From Nitrobacter winogradskyi Nb-255 (GTDB lineage Bacteria > Pseudomonadota > Alphaproteobacteria > Rhizobiales > Xanthobacteraceae), in NCBI RefSeq assembly GCF_000012725.1, contig NC_007406.1:3004001-3068000 (forward strand): a stretch of DNA of 64,000 bases, read 5' to 3'. The notes below the pieces were generated by a model. That model was not told where the DNA came from. It ran no database searches and saw only the letters and a list, made by a program, of their open reading frames with translations. Every line of letters starts with the position of its first letter. The stretch's first letter is position 1. This document shows, in pieces, positions 48,984 to 56,485 of the stretch. The position numbers and the translations under genes are program-made.

Positions 48984-49796
48984 ATGACCAACCATCTCAA
49001 GCTTGCACTGATCGCGGCGACGGTTTCGCTGCTTGCCCCGCCCGCGCAGGCTCACCGCGCCTGGCTGCTGCCATCCGCCACTGTCCTGTCCGGCTCCGAC
49101 CTCTGGGTCACGGTCGACGGCGCCATCTCCAACGACCTGTTCTATTTCGAGCATAACCCGTTGCCGCTCGACAAGCTGGCGATCGAGGGACCCGACGGCA
49201 AGGCCGTCACGCCGGAAAACCTGGCCAAGGGCCGCTTCCGCAGCACCGTCGATTTCAAACTGGCGCAACCCGGCACCTACAAACTGAGCCTGACCCACCA
49301 GGGCCTGTTCGCGAGCTATAAACTGGACGGCGAAAACAAGCGCTGGCGCGGCAAGCCCGACGAACTGGCCAAGGCCATTCCCGCCAAGGCGACCGACGTG
49401 AAGGTCACGGAAAACCGCAGCCGGATCGAAACTTTCGTCACCTCGGGCAAGCCTTCGTCCGACACGCTGAAACCGACCGGCACCGGGCTCGAGATGATTC
49501 CGGTGACCCACCCCAACAATCTGGCGGTGGGAGAGAAGGCGACGTTCCGTCTCGTGCTGGACGGCAAGCCCGCCGGCAATGTCGCGGTCGAGATCGTTCC
49601 CGGCGGGATCCGCTATCGCGACACACTGAACGACAGCAAAGCCACCACCGATGAGACAGGCACTTTCAGCATAACGTTCCCGGAGCCGGGCTACTACTGG
49701 ATGAAGGCATCGGTGCAGGACGACAAGAGCACGATCAAGGACGCGCAGCAGCGCCGCAGCACGTACATCACCACGGTCGAAGTGCTGCCGCAGTAA
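48984..49796 (+). CDS. DUF4198 periplasmic protein
   Basis: 270 residues from the ATG at 48984 (GGAAAGG upstream). A signal peptide (MTNHLKLALIAATVSLLAPP AQA) is followed by the mature N-terminus HRAWLLPSATVLSG, so the first mature residue is His, as in copper-binding His-brace proteins. The rest is a beta-sandwich type with two Ig-like halves (second: GEKATFRLVLDGKPAGNVAV). DUF4198 proteins are linked with metal uptake in other bacteria. Substrate metal unknown. Gap to the DUF2271 gene is 160 bases, filled by a composite repeat. Confidence 0.82.
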   Translation: MTNHLKLALIAATVSLLAPPAQAHRAWLLPSATVLSGSDLWVTVDGAISNDLFYFEHNPLPLDKLAIEGPDGKAVTPENLAKGRFRSTVDFKLAQPGTYKLSLTHQGLFASYKLDGENKRWRGKPDELAKAIPAKATDVKVTENRSRIETFVTSGKPSSDTLKPTGTGLEMIPVTHPNNLAVGEKATFRLVLDGKPAGNVAVEIVPGGIRYRDTLNDSKATTDETGTFSITFPEPGYYWMKASVQDDKSTIKDAQQRRSTYITTVEVLPQ

Positions 49797-49800
49797 CACG

Positions 49801-50817
49801 ATGACAGCGCCGGTCGCGCGGCGTGTGGCCATCCCGATAATCCCGGAGATGCCGCACGCCGTATCTTCGGCGGAGCGCATCCGGGAACTCGCCGGCACGA
49901 CCATGGGCACGACGTGGACGGTCAAGTTTGTCGGATCGTCCGCCCGCGCGCAAACCCTGCACCGGATGATTCCGCTGGCCCTTGAGCGCGTAATCGCGCA
50001 GATGAGCCCGTGGGAAGGTCAGTCCGACATCAGCCGGTTCAACCGTCTGGCGCTGAATCGGTGGCAGGATCTGCCGCCGGAATTCAGCCGCGTCATGGTG
50101 AGCGCGCTGCGCATCGCGGCGGAATCCGGCGGCGCTTATGATCCCACCATGGGAGCGCTGGTCGATCTCTGGGGGTTTGGTCCGAGCGGCGCTCGCGCCT
50201 CGCCGCCGTCGCCGGATGAGATTGCCCAACGCCACCGGGAGTGCGGATGGCGACGGCTCGACCTTGATGCCGGCGCCCGCCGCATGCGGCGATCCAGTTA
50301 CGGACTGCTCGATCTCTGTGGCATCGCCAAGGGATTCGCGGTCGATCTGGTGGCGGAAACCTTGCGTGAGCTCGGGATCCACAACGCGCTGGTGGAGATC
50401 GGCGGCGAATTGCGGGGCCTCGGCGTCAAGCCGGACGGCAGCCCGTGGTGGGTCGAGATCGACCGGCCGGCGCGGCCAACGGATAAGGCCGCCGCCGAGC
50501 CGATCCTGGTCGCGTTGCACCAGCTTGCAATCGCGACATCCGGATGCGAACGCGGCTTCACGCGCGGCGCGGACCACTTCTCCCACACACTGGATCCGCG
50601 AACCGGATGGCCGATCGCCAACGGCATGATGACTGCAACCGTCCTGCATCCCTCGTGCATGGAAGCCGATGGCTACGCCACCGCGCTGATGGTGCTTGGA
50701 CCGGATGCCGGCGTCGATTTCGCCGTCAAGCACCAGCTTGCGGCTCTCATCCTGTTCAGGCAAGGCGATGCCGTCATGGAACGGACAACACCGGCCCTCG
50801 ATGCCATGCTGGCGTGA
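49801..50817 (+). CDS. apbE: FAD:protein FMN transferase (ApbE family)
   Basis: 338 residues, ATG four bases after the DUF4198 stop. ApbE motifs: MGTTWTVKF, DLCGIAKGFAVDLVAE, IGGELRG, TSGCERGF, SHTLDPRTGWP and the C-terminal EADGYATALMVLG. It covalently attaches FMN to Ser/Thr of target redox proteins. Unusually it shows no signal peptide or lipobox at its N-terminus (MTAPVARRVAIPIIPEMP), so it may act in the cytoplasm or be exported by other means. Its partner is likely the PepSY or DUF2271 protein. Confidence 0.9.
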   Translation: MTAPVARRVAIPIIPEMPHAVSSAERIRELAGTTMGTTWTVKFVGSSARAQTLHRMIPLALERVIAQMSPWEGQSDISRFNRLALNRWQDLPPEFSRVMVSALRIAAESGGAYDPTMGALVDLWGFGPSGARASPPSPDEIAQRHRECGWRRLDLDAGARRMRRSSYGLLDLCGIAKGFAVDLVAETLRELGIHNALVEIGGELRGLGVKPDGSPWWVEIDRPARPTDKAAAEPILVALHQLAIATSGCERGFTRGADHFSHTLDPRTGWPIANGMMTATVLHPSCMEADGYATALMVLGPDAGVDFAVKHQLAALILFRQGDAVMERTTPALDAMLA

Positions 50818-50884
50818 GAGCATGCTGACGTGAGCGTGAGATGAGAGCCGGCCATCCTTGCGCCGCCGGCTCTGATATCGTCGG

Positions 50885-50938
50885 TCGCACGGTTTCCACT
50901 TTACGCTGGCGCGGCCCTTCGGGTCGGGATCATGCTCT
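50885..50938. repeat. Extragenic palindrome (family C, half copy)
   Basis: TCGCACGGTTTCCACTTTAC ... GCGGCCCTTCGGGTCGGGATCATGCTC; the left arm is lost. It overlaps the 3' end of dusA by nine bases. Confidence 0.6.
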
Positions 50939-51952
50939 AACCGCAAAACCGGCATCCGCTTTCACGGAATACGCGGGAAACTCGTCCACCCGCGCAATCG
51001 CCTCTTGCAGAACCTCGACGCCGGCATCTGGCTTTACACCGTTCTCCGCAAGATAACGTCGAAACCCCCGCGCCCCCGGCACGCCATGAAACGCGCCGAC
51101 AAGATGCCGGCTGATGGAATGCAGTCGCGCGCCGCCCGCGAGCTGTTCCTCAATGTACGGGACCATGGCTTCGAGCGCCTGCTTCATCGTCGGGTGTGGC
51201 GGTGCCTCACCGAAAAGCTCGGAGTCGACCTCCAGCAGACGCCACGGCTCCTGATAGGCGGCGCGGCCCAGCATGACCCCGTCGACATGCGCCAGATGCT
51301 GTTTCGCTTCCGGGATCCCACCGATACCGCCGTTGATGATGATGGGCAGGCCGGGAAACGACGCCTTCAACCGGTAAACCCTGCCATGGTCCAGCGGCGG
51401 AACATTGCGGTTCTCCTTCGGAGACAATCCTTGAAGCCAGGCTTTCCGCGCGTGGACGATCAGCGCATCGACGCCGGCGGCGACAACCTTGCGCACGAAA
51501 ATATCAAGGGCGGATTCCATGTCCTGATCATCAATACCGATCCTGCACTTCACGGTGACCGGAACAGAAACCGCGCGCTTCATGGCGTTGACGCTCTCGG
51601 CAACGATGTCTGGTTCGGCCATCAAACAGGCTCCAAACCGACCATCCTTCACCCTGTCGGACGGGCAGCCGACGTTCAGATTGATCTCGTCGTAACCAAA
51701 ATCCTCTCCGATCCTTGCCGCGATCGCGAGATCGGCCGGATTTGATCCACCGAGCTGGAGCGCGACCGGATGTTCAATATCGCTGAACCCGAGCAACCGA
51801 TCGCGCGCGCCATGAATTACGGCACCGGTCGTCAGCATCTCGCTGTAGAGCCACGCCCTGCGCGTGAGCAGACGATGAAACACCCGACAATGACGATCTG
51901 TCCACTCCATCATCGGCGCGACGGAAAATATATGTGGTTGATTTAGCTGCAT
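50930..51952 (-). CDS. dusA: tRNA-dihydrouridine synthase A
   Basis: 340-residue FMN enzyme reducing U20/U20a in tRNA. MTDRHC-type N-terminus (APMMEWTDRHCRVFHRLLTR), QLGGSNP, NVGCPSDRVKDGRFGACLM with the catalytic Cys. ATG at 51950-51952. The 5' end of dusA is a known integration site for phages and islands that rebuild the gene start. Immediately upstream the sequence turns into insertion sequences and prophage remnants, so the island probably begins here. Confidence 0.95.
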   Translation of the reverse strand: MQLNQPHIFSVAPMMEWTDRHCRVFHRLLTRRAWLYSEMLTTGAVIHGARDRLLGFSDIEHPVALQLGGSNPADLAIAARIGEDFGYDEINLNVGCPSDRVKDGRFGACLMAEPDIVAESVNAMKRAVSVPVTVKCRIGIDDQDMESALDIFVRKVVAAGVDALIVHARKAWLQGLSPKENRNVPPLDHGRVYRLKASFPGLPIIINGGIGGIPEAKQHLAHVDGVMLGRAAYQEPWRLLEVDSELFGEAPPHPTMKQALEAMVPYIEEQLAGGARLHSISRHLVGAFHGVPGARGFRRYLAENGVKPDAGVEVLQEAIARVDEFPAYSVKADAGFAVRA

Positions 51953-51981
51953 TTTTCGCGTACATTCAAATCGTTAGGTCG

Positions 51982-52023
51982 CGTCGTGTGCACTAAGTTT
52001 TACGCCGTGACACGACGTTTTTT
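51982..52023 (+). terminator. Hairpin with T-run upstream of dusA
   Basis: CGTCGTGT (51982-51989) and ACACGACG (52010-52017) pair, followed by TTTTTT. It reads toward the insertion sequences. No plus-strand gene ends before it in the window, so it may be a left-over of the island edge. Confidence 0.45.
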
Positions 52024-52106
52024 CCGGCTTTTCTGTCCGTCGTCAGATGAATTGAGACTGTTCCGGGGTCACGGGAACGGAGGTTCTGGCTCATCTGGGT
52101 TTGAGG

Positions 52107-53057
52107 TTAGGTGTTCAGTCCCGGCATTTGATGGATTGGATCGATGATGAATCGATCGGGCTCTGAAGTCCATCGTTTGCAGATGAACTCGTAGGGTGTG
52201 AGGCCTTTGAGCGTCTTCAGCCTTCGACCGAAGTTGTATGCCTTGATGAAGTCCTGAAGGTGCCGGCGCAGTTGGTCATGATTGTCGTAGTGGAAGCGCT
52301 TGACGGTGGCGTCCTTGATGGTGCGGTTCATCCGTTCCACCTGTCCGTTGGTCCAGGGATGGTTGATCCTGGTGAGCCTGTGCTCGATGCCGTTCTCGTC
52401 GCAGACGCGATCGAAGATGTGGTGGAACGCATATTTGTGACGGGCGTGGTTGGTGAACTGGATGCCGTTGTCCGTCAGCACCGTGTGGATGGCATAGGGA
52501 ACTGCCACGATGAGGTTGCGCAGGAACTGAGCCGCGACCATCTTGCCCGCCTCTTGGTGGAGCTCGGCGTAGGCGAACTTCGAAGTGCGGTCGATGGCCA
52601 CGAACAGGCGCAGCTTGCCCTCAGCCGTCTGCACCTCGGCGATGTCGATGTGGAAGTAGCCGATCGGGTAGCTCCTGAACGTCTTCCTGATCGGCTTGTC
52701 GCCTTCGACCTCCGGGAGCCGGCTGATGCCGTGACGGTGCAGGCAGCGATGCAATGAAGACCGCGACAGGTGCGGGATCGTTGGCTGAAGCGCGTAGAGG
52801 CAATCATCGAGCGGCAACAGGGTATGCTTGCGGAAGGCGACGATGATCGCCTCCTCCTCGGATGAGAGCACCGTCGAGCGCGGATCTTTCGGTCCCGTCG
52901 GAAGGTCGGCCACCGAGGTCCGCTTCTTCCATTTTGCGACGGTCTTCTGGTTGATCCCGTAGCGTTTCGACAGCGCTCTCAGGCTCTCTTCACTATTTTG
53001 TATTGCTCGACGGATTGCCTCTGTCGTCGTGGCGCTCCCGTGAAGAACCTGTCCCAT
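52107..53057 (-). CDS. IS481-family transposase
   Basis: 316 residues from the ATG at 53055-53057 (MGQVLHGSATTTEAIRRAIQ). An N-terminal helix-turn-helix (LRALSKRYGINQKTVAKWKK) is followed by a rve/DDE core with Asp (FHIDIAEV), Asp (VLTDNGIQFT) and Glu (NGQVERMNRTIK). It carries out cut-and-paste of its own element. Its last five bases including stop TAA lie in flanking sequence (the 6-base target duplicate), so its stop codon is supplied by the insertion site. Confidence 0.93.
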   Translation of the reverse strand: MGQVLHGSATTTEAIRRAIQNSEESLRALSKRYGINQKTVAKWKKRTSVADLPTGPKDPRSTVLSSEEEAIIVAFRKHTLLPLDDCLYALQPTIPHLSRSSLHRCLHRHGISRLPEVEGDKPIRKTFRSYPIGYFHIDIAEVQTAEGKLRLFVAIDRTSKFAYAELHQEAGKMVAAQFLRNLIVAVPYAIHTVLTDNGIQFTNHARHKYAFHHIFDRVCDENGIEHRLTRINHPWTNGQVERMNRTIKDATVKRFHYDNHDQLRRHLQDFIKAYNFGRRLKTLKGLTPYEFICKRWTSEPDRFIIDPIHQMPGLNT

Positions 53058-53113
53058 AGCGCATCCTTCCATTCTCCGGAAAATAATGCACCATCAAATG
53101 CCGGGATCAAACA
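52112..53113. mobile_element. IS481-family insertion sequence with 6-base target duplication
   Basis: Inverted repeats TGTTCAGTCCCGGCATTTGA (52112 on) and TGTTTGATCCCGGCATTTGA (reverse, from 53113). Flanked by GTTAGG at 52106-52111 and GTTAGG at 53114-53119, a clean target duplication. Inserted exactly at the stop codon of IS3 orfB. Confidence 0.92.
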
Positions 53114-53114
53114 G

Positions 53115-54095
53115 TTAGGCGGCCTGCAGGTGATGCTGCAAGCGTCTTTGGTGGATGGTCTGGCGTTTGATCCTTTCGCGTTCGGTGAGGATGGTCTGCC
53201 CGCGGCCGAAGTAGACGTCAGCGGGCGTGAGATTATCGATGCTCTCGTGATAGCGGCCGTGATTGTAGTGCTCGACGAAGGCCGCGACCTGCCGTTCAAG
53301 GTCGCCGGGCAGATAGTAGTTTTCCAGCAGGATGCGGTTCTTCAGGGTCTGATGCCAGCGCTCGATCTTGCCCTGCGTCTGGGGATGATACGGCGCGCCG
53401 CGAACGTGTTTCATGCCCTTGCCGTCGAGCCAGGTAGCGAGTTCGGCCGAGATGTATGAGGCGCCGTTGTCGCTCAACAGCCTCGGCCGATGCGCGACCG
53501 TGATCTGGTCGAGCCCCGATGCCGCCAGAGCCAGATCGAGCGTGGCGGTGACGTCATCCGCCCGCATCGTGGCGCAGAGCTTCCAGGCGACGATGAAGCG
53601 GGAGAAGTCGTCGAGCACGGTCGAGAGATAATACCAGCCCCAACCCGTGATCTTCAGGTAGGTGAAGTCGGTTTGCCAGAGCTGGTTGGGCGCTGTCGTC
53701 TTGTCCTTGAACTCAGACGCCGCCTTGATGACGATATAGGCTGGGCTGGTGATGAGATCATGAGCCTTCAGCAGCCGATATACCGACGCCTCCGAGACAA
53801 AGTAGCGCTTCTCGTCGGTGAAGCGCACCGCCAGCTCGCGCGGGCTCAGCTCCGTTTCGCGCAGCGCCAGCTCGACGATCTCGGCCCGGATTGGGTCAGG
53901 AATCCGGTTCCAGACACGATCCGGCCGCGAGCGATGATCGGCCAGAGCCTCGATCCCACCGGTGAGATAGCGATCGTACCAGCGATAGAACGTGGCGCGC
54001 GGGATGCCGAGCTTGTCCAGGGTTCGCCGTGCCGGCAGATGCGAGGCCTCGACCAGGCGAATGATCTCGGCCTTTTCGGATGCAGGATACCTCAT
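53115..54095 (-). CDS. IS3-family transposase OrfB
   Basis: 326-residue DDE integrase-type protein: DFTYLKITGWGWYYLSTVLD with the first Asp, LLSDNGASY with the second, and QGKIERWHQTLKNRI with the Glu. The N-terminal part has an HTH (LPARRTLDKLGIPRATFYRW). It overlaps orfA by four bases (ATGA) and its stop lies within the IS481 target duplicate. Probably intact. Confidence 0.92.
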   Translation of the reverse strand: MRYPASEKAEIIRLVEASHLPARRTLDKLGIPRATFYRWYDRYLTGGIEALADHRSRPDRVWNRIPDPIRAEIVELALRETELSPRELAVRFTDEKRYFVSEASVYRLLKAHDLITSPAYIVIKAASEFKDKTTAPNQLWQTDFTYLKITGWGWYYLSTVLDDFSRFIVAWKLCATMRADDVTATLDLALAASGLDQITVAHRPRLLSDNGASYISAELATWLDGKGMKHVRGAPYHPQTQGKIERWHQTLKNRILLENYYLPGDLERQVAAFVEHYNHGRYHESIDNLTPADVYFGRGQTILTERERIKRQTIHQRRLQHHLQAA

Positions 54096-54466
54096 GTGTC
54101 GTCCTCCCCATCCGCGAGCATGCTTTTTTTCAGCAGGCGGTTTTCCAGGGTGAGATCGGCCACGGCCTCCTTCAGGGCCTGCGCCTCACGGCGCAGCTCT
54201 TTCACCTCGTCCGACGTCGCGGCGCGGGCCGTGTCACCAGCGAGACGGCGCTTGCCGGCGTCGAGGAACTCCTTCGACCAGCCGTAATACATCGACGAGG
54301 CGATCCCCTCGCGCCGACACAGCTCGGCGATGCTCTCCTCGCCGCGCACGCCTTCCAGCACGATGCGGATCTTCTCTTCAGCCGAGAACTGCCGGCGCGT
54401 TGCCCGGCGGATGTCCTTCACGACCTGCTCTGCCGGTGCTTTCTCCGGCCCGGATTTCTGTCTCAT
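54092..54466 (-). CDS. IS3-family transposase OrfA
   Basis: 124 residues: HTH_Tnp_1 domain (RRQFSAEEKIRIVLEGVRGE, AELCRREGIASSMYYGWSKE) and a coiled coil (EVKELRREAQALKEAVADLT) at the end. Provides DNA binding; OrfB the catalysis. It stands directly upstream of orfB on the minus strand. Confidence 0.92.
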   Translation of the reverse strand: MRQKSGPEKAPAEQVVKDIRRATRRQFSAEEKIRIVLEGVRGEESIAELCRREGIASSMYYGWSKEFLDAGKRRLAGDTARAATSDEVKELRREAQALKEAVADLTLENRLLKKSMLADGEDDT

Positions 54467-54532
54467 CTGCGCTCCAAATTGGCTGCGATGATCCAGAAAT
54501 CCTCCCTTCCCGAAAACCCCTAAACTGTCTCA

Positions 54533-55255
54533 AGAGCCCTGACGGCGGACAGTCGCGCGGCGTTGCACGGGTGGATGATCGGCGGGTGCTGAACGGGATT
54601 TTCTGGCGGCTGCGCACCGGTGCGCCGTGGGCGGACATTCCAGCGCGCTACGGCCCGCATACCACTTGCGTGAACCGCTTCAACCGGTGGCGCAAGGCAG
54701 GCGTGTGGGATCGCATTCTGTCGGCTGTTTCAAAGGCTTACGATGGCGACATCCAAATGATCGATTCGTCGTCGATCCGCGTGCATCAACATGCGGCCAA
54801 CGGTCAAAAAAACAGACGCGATCCCGTTGCATAGGTCGCTCGCGCGGCGGGCTGACCACCAAAATCCACGCGCTGGTGGATGCCTGCGGCCTGCCGATCG
54901 TCCTCAAGATCACCGAAGGCCAGGCCCATGACGGGCGTAGCGCGCAGGACATGATCGACACCGTCGAACGCGGCGACGTGCTGCTGGCCGACCGGGCCTA
55001 CGACTCCAACGCCCTGCGTCAAACGCTGGCCGCGCGCGGCGCGAGAGCCAATGTGAAGCCGATGCCAAATCGCGTTGCGGCCTTGCAATTCAACAGACGG
55101 CTCTATCGCAAGCGCAATCTGGTCGAACGCTTCTTCAACAAAATCAAGCACTATCGCGCCGTCGCCACCAGATATGACAAACGTGACGACAACTTCCTCA
55201 CCTCCATCAAGCTCGCCTCAATCCGCATCTGGTTGCGATTTAATGAGTCGATGAC
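54533..55255 (+). mobile_element. IS5-family element, 5' truncated
   Basis: The left end is missing, cut by the IS3-family element at 54532; the right side ends at the CTAG duplicated by the next element. It carries one transposase (see pseudogene). Probably the oldest insertion of the cluster. Confidence 0.75.
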
Positions 55256-55259
55256 CTAG
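54533..55259 (+). pseudogene. IS5-family transposase, truncated, with a -1 frameshift site
   Basis: Reading frame starts inside the element (SPDGGQSRGVARVDDRRVLN; the first ~20 residues are lost). It carries RTGAPWADIPARYG and MIDSSSIRVHQHAA, then stops at 54832-54834 in one frame and continues in the -1 frame as GRSRGGLTTKIHALVDACGL and NLVERFFNKIKHYRA. At the junction (54806-54812) is A_AAA_AAC, a canonical programmed -1 slippery heptamer, so the shift may be natural. The 3' stop TAG lies in the neighbouring target duplicate. Inactive because the 5' end is lost. Confidence 0.85.
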
Positions 55260-56109
55260 GCCGGATCGACATTCAGGATTCCCAGGCGGTCTGATCGCTG
55301 ATTCATAGGGTTCCGTGATTCTGACACGGAGCTGCACGATGGGGATCAAGCGGTATGAGCTGAGCGATCATCAGTGGGCGAAGATTGCACCGTTGCTGCC
55401 AGGCAAGGCCTCTGATCCGGGACGGACGGGATCGGATAATCGGTTGTTTGTGAACGGCTGCCTGTGGGTGCTGCGATCCGGCGCGCACTGGTGTGACCTG
55501 CCGGAGCGCTATGGCCGCTGGAAGACGGTGCATCGGCGGTTCAGCAGGTGGTGCCATGCTGGTGTGTGGGAACGGGTGTTCTCCACCCTGACAGCCGATC
55601 GCGACAACCAGTATCTGATGCTCGACTCAACCATCGTTCGAGCCCATCAGCAGGCGGCTACCGGAAAAGGGGGGCCAAGGATCAGGCGCTGGGGCGTTCC
55701 CGAGGTGGACTGACCACCAAGGTCCACATGCTCGCCGATGCGCTGGGCCGACCCTTGCGTTTCATCGTCACCGCCGGGCAGGTCGGAGACATCACACAAG
55801 CCCCCGCGCTGCTCGAAGCCCAGGCCGGGGACGCCGTGCTGGCCGACAAGGCTTATGACAGCAACGCCTTGCGTGCACTCATCGCCGGCATGGGCGCCGA
55901 AGCGGTGATCCCCTCAAACAGGACGCGCAAAATCATCATCCCGCATGACGCCGGTCTCTACAAGCACCGCAACCGCATCGAGCGCTGCTTCAACCGTCTC
56001 AAGCACTTCCGCCGTTTCGCCACCCGCTACGACAGGCGAACCGTTCACTTCACGGGCTTCGTTCACCTGGCCGCAGCCCTGATCTGGCTGCCGTGAATGT
56101 CGATCCGGC
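55260..56109 (+). mobile_element. Intact IS5-family element with CTAG target duplication
   Basis: Perfect 16-base inverted repeats GCCGGATCGACATTCA at 55260-55275 and its complement at 56094-56109. Flanks CTAG (55256-55259) and CTAG (56110-56113) are the target duplicate. Confidence 0.92.
55339..56096 (+). CDS. IS5-family transposase, two frames joined by -1 frameshift
   Basis: ATG at 55339 (MGIKRYELSDHQWAKIAPLL). First frame runs through LRSGAHWCDLPERYG and MLDSTIVRAHQQAATGKGG, closing at 55711-55713. The second frame, shifted -1, supplies GRSRGGLTTKVHMLADAL, DAVLADKAYDSNALR and RIERCFNRLKHFRR to the stop at 56094-56096, inside the right inverted repeat. The shift falls at the run AAAAGGGGGG (about 55666-55675). 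Two-frame transposases of this group are usual; the fused product would be ~252 residues with the DDE motif. Confidence 0.85.
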
Positions 56110-56117
56110 CTAGAGTC

Positions 56118-56215
56118 TTTTCGCTTCTGACGGAATCAGAAGCGAGGCTCTATGATCTTGTTTTAACGCGTTTTCTTCACGCGAACCGGTATCCACTTCG
56201 CTCGAAAACGCTATA
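56118..56215. repeat. Composite extragenic element (family D + A) at the end of the prophage module
   Basis: TCGCTTCTGA / TCAGAAGCGA (56121-56145) then GAGGCTCTATGATCTTGTTT and family A (GCGTTTTCTTCACGCGAACC ... CGAAAACGCTATA). Nearly identical to 34268-34363. Its last bases supply the stop codon of the phage gene at 56211. Confidence 0.88.
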
Positions 56216-56483
56216 GGAGCGCGTCGATCCCTTCCGGTGTGACGGGAACTGGATCGCCGTCGGCATCGCCGACACCTTCCCAGCCGGTGACCACGCGGCG
56301 GGCGACCGCCTTCGCCATGACCAGTGCCTGCTCCTCCTTGCTCGCCCCTTCGGGCAGCGCCTCGACCGCCGGATCGTTGCGTGCGGCGACCATGATCGCG
56401 GTGGTGACGGGCAGGACGTGTAGGCGCAGGCCAGCCCCGAGATCGAGCCATTTCGGCTCACTGGAAAGGTCGAGACGGATCAT
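56211..56483 (-). pseudogene. Phage tail assembly chaperone-like protein, 3' truncated by a repeat
   Basis: 90 residues from the ATG at 56481-56483: MIRLDLSSEPKWLDLGAGLR, then LPVTTAIMVAARNDPAVEAL, ending GIDALL followed by TAG from the family A repeat. The N-terminal pattern and place right after a tail tube gene fit phage tail assembly chaperones of alphaproteobacterial siphophages, which run longer. I infer that the 3' part was lost when the repeat and insertion sequences arrived. Confidence 0.65.
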
Positions 56484-56485
56484 GG

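Larger units (their letters stand above)
52053..54532. mobile_element. IS3-family element, interrupted by an IS481-family element
   Basis: Left end TGAGACTGTTCCGGGG and right end (reverse) TGAGACAGTTTAGGGG are imperfect inverted repeats at 52053 and 54532. Inside are orfA (54092-54466) and orfB (53115-54095) on the minus strand, with the IS481-family element at 52112-53113 near the left end. No target duplication is visible around the outer ends, which suggests that an adjacent deletion occurred. The right end abuts a truncated IS5-family element. Confidence 0.85.
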
